From Cohnella endophytica (GTDB taxonomy: Bacteria > Bacillota > Bacilli > Paenibacillales > Paenibacillaceae), in contig NZ_RBZM01000003.1 of NCBI RefSeq assembly GCF_003628305.1, positions 186,001 through 250,000 of the forward strand: 64,000 nucleotides of DNA. Reading direction: 5' to 3'. Position numbers and translations under genes: made by a program. Of the stretch, positions 9,097 to 17,082 are shown piece after piece; the first letter of the stretch is position 1; each line of letters begins with the position of its first letter. Below the pieces are notes generated by a model that saw nothing but the letters and a program-made list of their open reading frames with translations, ran no database searches and was not told the origin of the DNA.

Positions 9097-9117
9097 TTAT
9101 TTCCTTCAGTACATGAA

Positions 9118-9582
9118 CTATTTGGAGGCTTTAAATGTTTTGATCAGGTTAACGAAATCATCTACCGCCGTCATCATTTTTTCATTTGCATAATTCGTTC
9201 CCCCTTTAATAGCTTCCTCCAATTTCTTCGCGTCGACCGGAGTCGATATCGCGGCTTCCTCCAGCGCGGTCATCATTTTATCTCCGACTTTGTTTGCTCC
9301 GTCTTTAACGGCGTCCGCGAATTTATGAATCAATTTGGAGGAGGGTGGAATCAATCCCTCCACAGCCCTTAAGACTTGTTCACGCTCGCCCTTTATAACT
9401 GCAGTCGACAATTTCTCGGCAAGAACGGAGGACGGTACTATGAATTCATCTACCGCCTCTAGTATTTTTTCACCGGAATGATGAGCACTGTCTTTAAGGG
9501 CATCTGCGAATTTTTCAGACATGGCTGCGAACTCGAGTACTAAATGACCCGTAAATTTGGAAAACTCTTTCTTAAAATTCAT
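9118..9582 (-). CDS. Small helical repeat protein, unknown function
   Basis: This 154-aa protein starts at the ATG at 9582 (minus), preceded by GAGGAGGTG; an in-frame GTG 12 nt earlier overlaps that ribosome site. It consists of about four amphipathic helical repeats, e.g. FADALKDSAHHSGEKILEAV, FADAVKDGANKVGDKMMTAL and LEEAIKGGTNYANEKMMTAV. No signal peptide or membrane segment is seen. It interrupts cassette copy 1 between the terminator and the TPR gene and is absent from copy 2. The family is not recognised; a structural or apolipoprotein-like role is only a guess. Confidence 0.65.
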   Translation of the reverse strand: MNFKKEFSKFTGHLVLEFAAMSEKFADALKDSAHHSGEKILEAVDEFIVPSSVLAEKLSTAVIKGEREQVLRAVEGLIPPSSKLIHKFADAVKDGANKVGDKMMTALEEAAISTPVDAKKLEEAIKGGTNYANEKMMTAVDDFVNLIKTFKASK

Positions 9583-9623
9583 CAAACGCTTCACCTCCTC
9601 TCGTCGTTAGGGGGATTTGCCTT

Positions 9624-10229
9624 TCACATCTTCTGATGGATGAGATGGCGGTACTTCGTATCCGCCGATTGCTTTAACAGCCTACTCCAGCAGATCTTGG
9701 CTTCTTGCAGGCGGTCGATGCGGTGGTAGGCCTCACCAAGCTCATAGATTAGCTTCTCATACGTATCATTGGTAATGCTGCCTGGGTTACGAAGTTCCCC
9801 ATCGATGAGGAAGAGATAATCTTCGATCGCCGTTTCAGTACGGTGGAAAAACTGCTCCGGCAGCCGGTAAGCGATGTTTCCGCGCAGCATTCTAATCTTG
9901 ATGTCCGCGGGTGCGGAGGCTACCGCCTCGTCAAGCAGCTTCAGTCCACGGTTTGCCCATTGAAAACGCGTGATTGGACTTGATTCATCGCGTGCGATCA
10001 ACGTCATGATGCTACCGTGAAATGCACCTGCAATCGGCTGGTCGGGAAAATCGTTACGCAATTTCTCGAGCTTGTCGTTGGCTTTCCAAACAGCGCTGGT
10101 GCTACCGCCAAGACCCTCATTATGCAGATCGACCGCCTCGGCTAACCGCTGCTCGAACACGGACTGATTCGACTCGTCCGGGACCCGTTTCGGAACCTCA
10201 TTTTCCTGATTTGACGATGTATTTGCCAA
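9624..10229 (-). CDS. TPR-like helical protein, cassette copy 1
   Basis: This 201-aa protein has a TTG start supported by GGAAGGTG 7 nt upstream, and the paralogue at 16399 uses the same TTG in the same context. The sequence is almost wholly helical with TPR-type spacing (NRGLKLLDEAVASAPADIKIRMLRG; YEKLIYELGEAYHRIDRLQEAKICW). The two copies share most residues, including DESNQ/KQ.VFEQRLA.AVDLHN near the N-terminus. No catalytic motif is seen, so it is probably an adaptor. The promoter is likely the CATACAATG element at 10404-10412, upstream of a decayed gene remnant. Confidence 0.75.
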   Translation of the reverse strand: MANTSSNQENEVPKRVPDESNQSVFEQRLAEAVDLHNEGLGGSTSAVWKANDKLEKLRNDFPDQPIAGAFHGSIMTLIARDESSPITRFQWANRGLKLLDEAVASAPADIKIRMLRGNIAYRLPEQFFHRTETAIEDYLFLIDGELRNPGSITNDTYEKLIYELGEAYHRIDRLQEAKICWSRLLKQSADTKYRHLIHQKM

Positions 10230-10279
10230 GCGGAAGCACCTTCCTTTGATTAATGTTTGTTGGCGCGCCTTTATCGTTA

Positions 10280-10378
10280 AGAGGGATTGCAGCAGTGAGA
10301 GCAGCGATCCGCCTTTTATATGATTTCACGATCTGAATACCTATCATTTCGCGAAACTAGTTCCAAACTGCTTCACCT
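10280..10378 (-). pseudogene. Decayed remnant of small membrane-protein gene (cassette copy 1)
   Basis: The minus strand here is homologous to the intact gene at 17083-17349: GCGGATCGCTGCTCTCAC lines up with its GGCGATACGCTGCTTTCG region, and GGGAGGTG keeps the ribosome-site position. The membrane-spanning part is deleted, and the remaining frames stop within about 16 codons. This gap (10230-10615) therefore holds a dead gene plus the promoter; nothing else is seen from 10413 to 10600. Confidence 0.55.
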
Positions 10379-10403
10379 CCCGAAAATACGGTAGCGTATT
10401 TCT

Positions 10404-10412
10404 CATTGTATG
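10404..10412 (-). promoter_or_regulatory. Putative SigE/SigK-type -10, cassette copy 1
   Basis: CATACAATG on the minus strand matches the mother-cell sporulation -10 (SigE CATACANT). The surrounding ~50 bp (TTCAAA.G.CTGT.CACCATACAATGAGAA) are conserved in cassette copy 2 at 17392-17400. The -35 is not clear. Confidence 0.45.
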
Positions 10413-10615
10413 GTGTACAGCCATTTGAAGTGTGGGTCAACTGGAATGAACAGCTAAAGATGTATGTATGTCCGTATCATTTGATGAACGTCTTATATAG
10501 GTTGTGACACAATGTACCGATTCGGACAGAAGTTCCGCTTCTGTTTGTTTCAAAGAAGCATGTTCCGTAATAACATGAACAAGGAAAATTCCTAATCGGC
10601 AGGGAGGTACATTTA

Positions 10616-11434
10616 TTGGAAGAGGAAGAAATAATATGGAAGCAATTCATTCAGCTCGAACGAAAAAAAATACAGCCGGATGATCCAGACGGTGAGCCTA
10701 GAACCGAACTTGAACTCGACTGGCCGCCGGACGCTTCCGATGAGGTTGCGAATGTCGAAAAAGGAATGTTTGCCGGATCGCAAACTGCCGCGAATACTGA
10801 GTCAATTACGGATGAGGAAGAGATAAGCTGGCGGAAGTTTATCCAGGATGAACTGAACAAAATACAGCTTAAGGACGCTGATAAATCATCGATTCGTGCC
10901 ATCGCTCCAGAGTTGGTCCAGATCGTTTTTCGTCATACAGCGTCGTCCTTGCTCACTCGATTAAGGAAATTGATAGAACCTTCGAAAGACGAAACCTCAA
11001 TCGAATCGCGTCACGATAAGGAAGTTAAGAGAAATGCCCCTCTGCGTCTGCGTGATAGATCGAATAGAAGCATGAAAAGATCCGACTCCGGCGAGTATGC
11101 GAGGAGGCGGCGGAGAAAAGAAGCGGTGAAAAGGAGTGTCAAGCGAGGGCCAAAACCAATTCTCAGGCGCGTAGTCCGAGATTTGAAGAAATCCGCGGCG
11201 AAGCCAAGCAATAAGAAGACCATTGTCCGTAGCAAGAGCAGCCAGACAAGACAGAAATCCATACCGGTGAAAGCTAGCAATAAGAAGACCATTGTCCGTA
11301 GCAAGAGCAGCATCCGGACAAGACTGAAATCCATACCGGTGAAAGCTAGCAATAAGAAGATCATTGTCCGCGTCCAGCGCAACCGGGCAAGACAGAAATC
11401 CATGCCGGCGAAGCCTAAGATCTTCATCAGATGA
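10616..11434 (+). CDS. Acidic W-motif/basic repeat protein, unknown function
   Basis: This 272-aa protein starts with TTG, with AGGGAGGT 7 nt upstream. The N-terminal third is acidic and has two copies of an EEEEIxWxxFIQxExxKIQ motif (residues ~2-20 and ~66-85). The middle is charged, and the C-terminus is strongly basic with three tandem 23-24-residue repeats (SNKKTIVRSKSS ... KSIPVKA). This is the reverse order of the basic-repeat/W-motif layout in the protein at 5252, so the two may do the same job. No known domain is recognised. It is coupled to the aldolase gene: an ATGA overlaps its stop, although the aldolase's better start is 24 nt later. Confidence 0.65.
   Translation: MEEEEIIWKQFIQLERKKIQPDDPDGEPRTELELDWPPDASDEVANVEKGMFAGSQTAANTESITDEEEISWRKFIQDELNKIQLKDADKSSIRAIAPELVQIVFRHTASSLLTRLRKLIEPSKDETSIESRHDKEVKRNAPLRLRDRSNRSMKRSDSGEYARRRRRKEAVKRSVKRGPKPILRRVVRDLKKSAAKPSNKKTIVRSKSSQTRQKSIPVKASNKKTIVRSKSSIRTRLKSIPVKASNKKIIVRVQRNRARQKSMPAKPKIFIR
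11207..11416 (+). repeat. Three tandem 69-72-bp coding repeats
   Basis: Units starting AGCAATAAGAAG begin at 11207, 11276 and 11348 (69 and 72 bp, the second with one extra codon). They encode basic 23-24-residue repeats at the C-terminus of the protein starting at 10616. Nearly identical DNA between units implies recent expansion; length polymorphism between strains is likely. Confidence 0.8.
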
Positions 11435-11454
11435 ACAGAAGGGAGCCTGTTTCC

Positions 11455-12408
11455 ATGATTGTCGGTAAGAAACACAAAATCATTGACTGCACGATACGCG
11501 ACGGCGGTCTTGTCAACAATTGGGATTTCAGTGTCGAATTCGTTCAACATCTGTATAAATGCTTAAACGCAGCCGGCGTAGATTATATGGAGATCGGCTA
11601 CAAAAACTCACCTAAGCTGCTCAAAGGCTCCGAATCCTCCGGCCCTTGGCGCTTCCTGAAGGATGACTTTCTGCAAGAAGTGATCGAAGAGAAACAGACC
11701 ACCAAGCTCTCGGCATTGGTTGATATCGGCCGGGTTGACGTTAACGATATTGTTCCGCGCGAGAAAAGCATGCTTGATCTGATCCGCGTCGCCTGCTATA
11801 TCAAGGACGTCGATGAAGCGCTGGAATTGGTGCAGTTGTTCCATGAGCGTGGCTACGAATCGACTCTTAACATAATGGCGCTTTCCAATGTCAAAGAGAA
11901 CCAGCTAATCGAAGCGTTCAAGAGGATCTCGCATAGCGTCGTAGACGTTGTCTATATCGTGGATTCTTATGGCAGTTTAATGCCGAGTGACATCCAGTAT
12001 TTGGTGAAGATGTTTCAGAAGCACCTTCCGAGTAAGCGTCTAGGCGCACATATGCACAACAACTTGCAGCTAGGCCTTGCCAACACGCTGGCAGCTGCGG
12101 ACCACGGCGTTGAACTGCTGGATTGTTCCGTATATGGCATGGGCCGTGCTGCAGGCAACTGTCCGACGGAATTGTTGGTGGGACTCTTGAAAAATTCAAA
12201 CTACAGTCTTCGCCCCGTCCTTGATATGGTTGAGAAATATATGATTCCTCTTCGCAACATAGAAGAATGGGGTTATCTTATTCCGTATATGATCACAGGG
12301 ATGTTCGATGAGCATCCTCGTTCCGCTATGGCGTTTCTTAACTCACCTGACAGAAATATGGCTCTTCAATTCTATGATATGCTGACCGTGCCCAATGTTA
12401 AATCTTAG
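11455..12408 (+). CDS. HMGL-like (DRE-TIM) aldolase
   Basis: This ~317-aa protein has the DRE-TIM metallolyase start motif DCTIRDGG, a mid-barrel VVYIVDSYGS, and the metal-binding AHMHNNLQLGLANTL followed by DCSVYGMGRAAGN. These features match HMG-CoA lyase/4-hydroxy-2-oxovalerate aldolase relatives, enzymes making or breaking a C-C bond at a 2-oxo acid in a divalent-metal site. ATG 11455 has GAAGGGAG about 9 nt upstream; ATG 11431, overlapping the previous stop, is the alternative. Beside sugar enzymes and acid-activating enzymes it may build an unusual acyl or sugar chain (inference). Confidence 0.8.
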   Translation: MIVGKKHKIIDCTIRDGGLVNNWDFSVEFVQHLYKCLNAAGVDYMEIGYKNSPKLLKGSESSGPWRFLKDDFLQEVIEEKQTTKLSALVDIGRVDVNDIVPREKSMLDLIRVACYIKDVDEALELVQLFHERGYESTLNIMALSNVKENQLIEAFKRISHSVVDVVYIVDSYGSLMPSDIQYLVKMFQKHLPSKRLGAHMHNNLQLGLANTLAAADHGVELLDCSVYGMGRAAGNCPTELLVGLLKNSNYSLRPVLDMVEKYMIPLRNIEEWGYLIPYMITGMFDEHPRSAMAFLNSPDRNMALQFYDMLTVPNVKS

Positions 12409-12568
12409 TCGAAAATTGGCCAGGCATCAGGGCTCCTTTAGCTACGCGAATTGCTAATGACGGCGATAATCTATCTTTTCTAACTTATAGGTAGATGCTG
12501 TTGTTGTCCGATAGTTTCCGATCATATCATGATCCAAGCATCCGGATTGTTTTTATGGAGGAGATTAA

Positions 12569-13159
12569 ATGACTAGAACGGAAATCACGGACATCGACTC
12601 AGGGTTCGACTTCTTGCACAAGCTGTTATTCAATATATTGCTAATCACTGACGGAAGGACAACCGATATTCTAGAAACCTTGATGGGCGAAACAATGTCT
12701 CTGCAAGTAATCCGGCAGGAACAATTAAACGAAGAACAAACGGCTCATCTTGGCAAAGTTCTAGACGCTCCTTACTATGTGAGAGAATCCATTCTGATAG
12801 GCTCCAAGAGTCAGCGCGTTATCTCACACAATATTGCGCTTGTATGCTCGGAATACTTACCGCCTCTAATGTTTGAAACGATTGTCGCCAAACAAGAAGG
12901 AATCGGGAAGACCATCGGTGCCTTCGGGCTTCAAACCTCGCGCAAGGTGGTCGATTCGGGATGGAGTAACGATACGGAAACCGTCGACTTATTTTATAAG
13001 CCGATACAGCTTCGTTTTTCTCCTACTAAAAGCAAAATACCGTATAAAAAATACTCGATTGACTTTGGCTCTCAACCCGGTATCTATTTGCTCGAATATT
13101 TTAATCCGAACATGATTCTCGACCGGTGGAAACAGGTACGCAATGAAGATAAGCGGTAA
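12569..13159 (+). CDS. Chorismate lyase-like (DUF98/Rv2949c-type) protein
   Basis: This 196-aa protein starts at an ATG with GGAGG upstream. The N-terminal segment LITDGRTTDILETLMGE, the central YYVRESILIG...VISHNIAL, the segment GIGKTIGAF, and the C-terminal YKKYSIDF...YLLEYFNP follow the layout of the DUF98/UbiC chorismate pyruvate-lyase fold. The Arg of VRES and the Glu of LLEYF sit in the positions of the ligand-binding residues. Family enzymes convert chorismate to 4-hydroxybenzoate plus pyruvate. Three adenylate-forming genes in the same locus would be natural users of the product. Recognition is by pattern only; it could also be a non-catalytic ligand-binding relative. Confidence 0.55.
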   Translation: MTRTEITDIDSGFDFLHKLLFNILLITDGRTTDILETLMGETMSLQVIRQEQLNEEQTAHLGKVLDAPYYVRESILIGSKSQRVISHNIALVCSEYLPPLMFETIVAKQEGIGKTIGAFGLQTSRKVVDSGWSNDTETVDLFYKPIQLRFSPTKSKIPYKKYSIDFGSQPGIYLLEYFNPNMILDRWKQVRNEDKR

Positions 13160-13297
13160 GTTGCGGGTCAAGGCGGGGGCAAAACGGCTATTGATCTTGA
13201 TCGAAAATAGCAAATTTGACTATTATATACGACCTAGCAATTCCTTTGAGAGTGAATAGGATAAGGTATCTCAAATGGAAAGGAGAGAAAAATAACT

Positions 13298-13624
13298 ATG
13301 GCAGGTCTAAAAACATTCATCAATAATAGTGCAGCAACGCTACAGATGACGCTTTTTGTTCGTCAAGGAACGTTCCCATACAATCAAGACGGGACCGTAT
13401 CCTTTACCTTAAATCCGCAGCAACAGCTTGATGTCCAATACGGAGATGCTCTAAATCCTTTTCTTAACGGTCTATCCTTATTTACGATTTTCCAAGGAGA
13501 TCTTTATAGCAAAATCCAATTTGTGACCGTTGCCGAAAGTCTGCTTGATAATTTGCTTAATACGAATAGCGTAATTACGATTACTAGCGACGAAACGGAC
13601 TACGTGATATCCGGAAGCCCTTAA
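13298..13624 (+). CDS. Small beta-rich protein, unknown function
   Basis: This 108-aa protein starts at ATG 13298 after GGAAAGGAGAG. It is rich in N, Q, T, F and alternating hydrophobics (ATLQMTLFVRQG, TVSFTLNPQQQLDVQYGD, SVITITSDETDYVIS), suggesting a beta-sandwich. It has no Cys, no signal peptide and no membrane segment. It is monocistronic, with its own terminator, inside the spore-surface-type locus. A structural surface or lectin-like role is only a guess; the family is not recognised. Confidence 0.65.
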   Translation: MAGLKTFINNSAATLQMTLFVRQGTFPYNQDGTVSFTLNPQQQLDVQYGDALNPFLNGLSLFTIFQGDLYSKIQFVTVAESLLDNLLNTNSVITITSDETDYVISGSP

Positions 13625-13650
13625 AAGATAGATTTACTCCCAGTCCAGTG

Positions 13651-13689
13651 AAGACCTTTTATCACTTATAAGTGGTAAAGGTCTTTTTT
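13651..13689 (+). terminator. Intrinsic terminator
   Basis: Arms AAGACCTTTTATCAC and GTGGTAAAGGTCT with a short TTATAA-type loop and a TTTTTT tail, directly after the 108-aa protein gene. Confidence 0.85.
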
Positions 13690-13715
13690 CTAACCTCTGC
13701 CCTTTCTTAATGGTT

Positions 13716-13761
13716 TTAGACAAACGCCTCGTTCCCAAGCCTTCTAATCCGCATACGATAC
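13716..13761 (+). promoter_or_regulatory. Putative sporulation-type promoter of the epimerase operon
   Basis: TTAGACAAAC (13716-13725) and TAATCCGCATACGATAC (to 13761) have the same 35-bp offset as the element at 2298-2343. CATACGATA fits a SigK/SigE -10. It is 24 nt before the epimerase ATG. The shared element implies that both glycan operons are co-regulated. Confidence 0.55.
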
Positions 13762-13784
13762 ATAGACGCTAAAGGAGAGTGATC

Positions 13785-14696
13785 ATGAAAGCCATTGTAA
13801 CCGGGGGAGCTGGTTTCATAGGTTCCCATCTCGTAGAAGCTCTTGTGCGCGAAGGCATTCAGGTATCGGTTATTGACAATTTGGTTTTCGGAGAGCGGCG
13901 CTGGATTCATCCGTCTGTCGTACTTAACCGCATGGACATTCGAAGTAACGAGGCTAAAAAGCTTATCCTTCGGGAGAAGCCGGATGTCGTGTTTCACTTG
14001 GCTGCACAAACAGATGTGCAGAAGTCTCTTCTCGATCCGAAATACGATGCGGATGTAAATGTTTGCGGTACGATCAACCTTCTCGAAGCTTGCCGTGAAG
14101 CCGGCGGCGTGAAGCTGGTCTTCGCGTCTACTTCCGCGGTATATGGAAATTTGCAAAAGGAACGCATTTCTGAAGAGGACCCGGTCGCTCCGATTTCCTA
14201 TTATGGCTTATCAAAGCGGTCCGCCGAGTCATATATCCGCCTATTTAATCAGTTATATGACATTCCCTATACAGTCCTTCGTTTCAGCAACGTCTATGGA
14301 CCTAGACAAACGCCGAAAGGGGAAGGAGGCGTAGTGGCAGTTTTTCTCGACCGGATTCAAGCAGGCAAACCTCTTAATGTTCACGGCGACGGAGAACAAA
14401 CCCGGGATTTTATTTACGTGAAGGATGTCGTCGGGGCTATGCTGGCTGCTATTGAACGAGGAAACCAGGAAACCGCTCAAGTCAGCTCATCGAACAAGAC
14501 TTCAATCAACAAGTTGGTATCCATGCTTTCTCGGATTCACGGAGCGGATCTCGATGTTGTCCATACACCGGCAAGAAAAGGCGACATCGAACACAGCTGC
14601 CTCGACAATAGAAAAGCTTCCCTGCTGCTGCGTTGGCAACCGCTCATGGAACTGGGTGAAGGCTTAACGGAAACCTTTGCCTACTGGGGAAAATAG
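13785..14696 (+). CDS. NAD-dependent sugar epimerase/dehydratase (extended SDR)
   Basis: ATG 13785 lies 7 nt after AAAGGAGAG (an in-frame GTG at 13779 is less likely). The 303-aa protein has the NAD-binding TGGAGFIGSHLVEAL, VSVIDNL, the HLAAQTDVQ segment, the catalytic ASTSAVYGN plus YYGLSKRSAE (S..YxxxK), and the NVYGPRQ motif. It belongs with UDP-glucose 4-epimerase/dTDP-glucose dehydratase relatives. It acts on nucleotide sugars in the cytoplasm; whether it epimerises or dehydrates cannot be read from the sequence. It shares its promoter element with the dehydratase operon. Confidence 0.85.
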   Translation: MKAIVTGGAGFIGSHLVEALVREGIQVSVIDNLVFGERRWIHPSVVLNRMDIRSNEAKKLILREKPDVVFHLAAQTDVQKSLLDPKYDADVNVCGTINLLEACREAGGVKLVFASTSAVYGNLQKERISEEDPVAPISYYGLSKRSAESYIRLFNQLYDIPYTVLRFSNVYGPRQTPKGEGGVVAVFLDRIQAGKPLNVHGDGEQTRDFIYVKDVVGAMLAAIERGNQETAQVSSSNKTSINKLVSMLSRIHGADLDVVHTPARKGDIEHSCLDNRKASLLLRWQPLMELGEGLTETFAYWGK

Positions 14697-14782
14697 TACT
14701 TTGGCAAAAAGGAGCAGTAGCTGCATTACCCGGCCTAGTTTGGGAACTTCATGCTGCCGATTCGATTGGGAGGAGATCCGTC

Positions 14783-16276
14783 GTGGACGAAGTTTCAACC
14801 TCGGTAGCCCTATGGGCTGCAAAGGATCCGGAGCGAGCCGCAGTTATAGATGATCATGCAGCCCTTACGTATGGAGTTTTGGACGAGCGGGCCAACCGCT
14901 GGGTTAGCGCTTTGCAAGCGGCCGGCGTTACGCCGGGCGATGGGGTTCTGCTGATGCTTCCCAACCGAGTCGAGTTTATCGAAGTGTTGGTCGCAACCAT
15001 ACGGGCGGAAGTCGTGCCGTATCTCATGAATTCCAATGCTGCCTATTATACAGCCAATGATGTTATCGATTTGGCGGTTACAACGAATGCCCGACTGTTA
15101 ATTACAACTCGAGAATTCATGAGGGAATTGAAACTCCATAAGGAGGCTCCATTCAGGCTTTTGTGTATAGATGAGGTTGACGTTTCCGAATATCCGAACA
15201 ACGCAGTGCATTTGACCGGGCGGGGTACCGACATTGTGTTCTTCACATCGGGAACGACCGGAACCCCGAAAGGAATTTTAGTCGCCAAATCCATCTTTAA
15301 TTTGAGGCTGTCGGCAAGCAGTCACGTGACGAAACCGCGTTTTCATTTGTTGATACAACCGCTCGCTTTCCGCGGCAGTATGACAACAGCATGCAACATC
15401 CTTCAAGAGGGCAATACGGTCGTAGTAGCCAGGCAATCCACCGCAATTTGGATGGATTTGAATGAACGGTATCCCATTTCTTTCATAAATCTCGGTCCGA
15501 GCGACCTCATGAGATGGTTGGATGACATGGAGCGGATAGGAGCCAAGTTTCCGTCCTCTGTGAAACATATCATGACAAACGGCGAGCCGCTGACGAACGC
15601 ATTAAAATCGAGAATAAAAGAACTGCCGTCGCACGTACGGGTCACCGATTTATACGGTACCAGCGAAGTAGGAATGATTACGATGATCAATGACGACGAA
15701 TGGGCCAACAAGGAAGGTTCATGCGGGAAACCCGTCTTTTTCATCACGGTTAGAATTGCGGACGAGAATAATAGGGACCTGCCTGCAGGAGAAGTTGGAG
15801 AAGTATGGGTCAAGACGCGTTACCGGATGAAGGCTTATTATGGCGATCCGGAGGCGACAAGTAAAACTTGTGTAGGCGATTTTGTGAGAACCGGGGATAT
15901 GGGCTTTCTCGACGAACAAGGTTATTTATATTTGTGCGGTCGGAAGCACGATATGATCAAACGAAGCGGATTTCGGATTTTTCCCGGAGAGGTGGAGAAC
16001 GTGCTGCAGGAAGCGAGCGGCGTCGAAGATGCCGTTGTCGTTGGCATCCACCATCCCGAACGCATGCAGGAACCGATCGCCTTTATCCGCATTCGCGAAC
16101 CGATGGATGCCGAATCTGAAGCGAAGAAGAAACGAGAAATCCTTGCGTTTTGCGCAAGCCGTCTAGCCCGTTATAAAGTCCCCGCCTACGTTTGCTTTGT
16201 TGAGGAAATTCCGCTGAATGCCGCGGGTAAGGCCAACCGCCTTGAACTAGCACAAAGATGGCGCGACCAATTGTAA
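14783..16276 (+). CDS. Class I adenylate-forming acyl/aryl-CoA synthetase
   Basis: This 497-aa protein starts with GTG after GGGAGGAGATCC. It has full ANL-superfamily motifs: P-loop VFFTSGTTGTPKG, adenine-binding DLYGTSEVGMI, FVRTGDMGFLDEQGYLYLCGR with the ATP-ribose Asp, the hinge HDMIKRSGFRIFPGEVE, and the C-terminal catalytic Lys in PLNAAGKANR. It activates a carboxylic acid to acyl-AMP and then to a thioester or other acceptor. It is unrelated in subfamily to the two PaaK-type enzymes earlier, so the locus has three separate acid-activation steps. It is the last gene of the epimerase operon, followed by a terminator. Confidence 0.85.
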   Translation: MDEVSTSVALWAAKDPERAAVIDDHAALTYGVLDERANRWVSALQAAGVTPGDGVLLMLPNRVEFIEVLVATIRAEVVPYLMNSNAAYYTANDVIDLAVTTNARLLITTREFMRELKLHKEAPFRLLCIDEVDVSEYPNNAVHLTGRGTDIVFFTSGTTGTPKGILVAKSIFNLRLSASSHVTKPRFHLLIQPLAFRGSMTTACNILQEGNTVVVARQSTAIWMDLNERYPISFINLGPSDLMRWLDDMERIGAKFPSSVKHIMTNGEPLTNALKSRIKELPSHVRVTDLYGTSEVGMITMINDDEWANKEGSCGKPVFFITVRIADENNRDLPAGEVGEVWVKTRYRMKAYYGDPEATSKTCVGDFVRTGDMGFLDEQGYLYLCGRKHDMIKRSGFRIFPGEVENVLQEASGVEDAVVVGIHHPERMQEPIAFIRIREPMDAESEAKKKREILAFCASRLARYKVPAYVCFVEEIPLNAAGKANRLELAQRWRDQL

Positions 16277-16333
16277 GCGGCTGACGCCGGAGGATCTTCG
16301 AAATGCCGGCGGATATCGAATATAATGAGCAAA

Positions 16334-16362
16334 AGCCCTAGGCCGGTTGCCGGTCTAGGGCT
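16334..16362 (+). terminator. Intrinsic terminator, cassette copy 2
   Basis: AGCCCTAGGCCGG (16334-16346), loop TTG, CCGGTCTAGGGCT (16350-16362), then CTTT. It is a near-copy of the terminator at 9068-9096, including the flanking GAGCAAA. Confidence 0.8.
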
Positions 16363-16398
16363 CTTTAATGTTGTTCTACGCATAGGGTGGTTTGCCTT

Positions 16399-17007
16399 TC
16401 ACATCTTCTGCTTGATGAGATGGCGGTACTTGGGGTCCGCTGTTTGCGTTAACAGCATACTCCAACAGAGCTCGGCCTCCTGCAGCCGGTCAGTGCGATG
16501 ATAGGCATCGCCAAGCTCATAGATCAGCTTCTCGTACTTTTCTTTGGGAATGCTGCCGGGGGTGTGCAATTCCCTATCGATTAGAATAAGATAATCTTCG
16601 ATTGCCGTTTCCGTCCGGTGGAAAAACTGCTCCGGAAGATGATAAGAAATGCTGCCGCGCAGCATTCGAATCCTATTGTCCAACGGCGAGGATGCTACCG
16701 CTTCATCAAGTAGCTTCAATCCGCGGTTCGCCCATTGAAAACGTATCATCGGGTTTGATTCATCGCGAGCGATCAACGACATGATGCTTCCGTGAAACGC
16801 GACTGCAATCGGGTGGTCGGGATAATCTTTACGCAATTGCTCGAACACGATGTTGGCTTCCCGGACGGCGTCCGCGTCCCCGATGAGCCCTTTATTATGC
16901 AGATCGACAGCGCTGGCCAACCGCTGCTCGAATACGGCTTGTTTAGACTCGTCCGGGACCTGTTGCGATTGTTCGTTATGCGCCTGCTCCGACGAATGAT
17001 TTGCCAA
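16399..17007 (-). CDS. TPR-like helical protein, cassette copy 2
   Basis: This 202-aa paralogue of the protein at 9624-10229 has the same TTG start and ribosome-site context (AAAGGATGGTG, 7 nt spacing). Helical TPR-like segments include NRGLKLLDEAVASSPLDNRIRMLRG and YEKLIYELGDAYHRTDRLQEAELCW. It is probably an adaptor or scaffold in the cytoplasm with no catalytic motif. It lies downstream of the small membrane-protein gene on the same strand, presumably in one transcript from the CATACAATG promoter. Confidence 0.75.
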   Translation of the reverse strand: MANHSSEQAHNEQSQQVPDESKQAVFEQRLASAVDLHNKGLIGDADAVREANIVFEQLRKDYPDHPIAVAFHGSIMSLIARDESNPMIRFQWANRGLKLLDEAVASSPLDNRIRMLRGSISYHLPEQFFHRTETAIEDYLILIDRELHTPGSIPKEKYEKLIYELGDAYHRTDRLQEAELCWSMLLTQTADPKYRHLIKQKM

Positions 17008-17082
17008 TCTGAAGCACCATCCTTTGCCTTATGTTTTTCCAAGTTAGTGTTGTTCGCTCCCAGAAGGCATTCGTTTTGCCGC

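Noticed and set aside
11207..11416. Three 69-72-bp direct repeats as a possible array or origin iterons
   Set aside because: They are contiguous coding repeats in one reading frame with no spacers.
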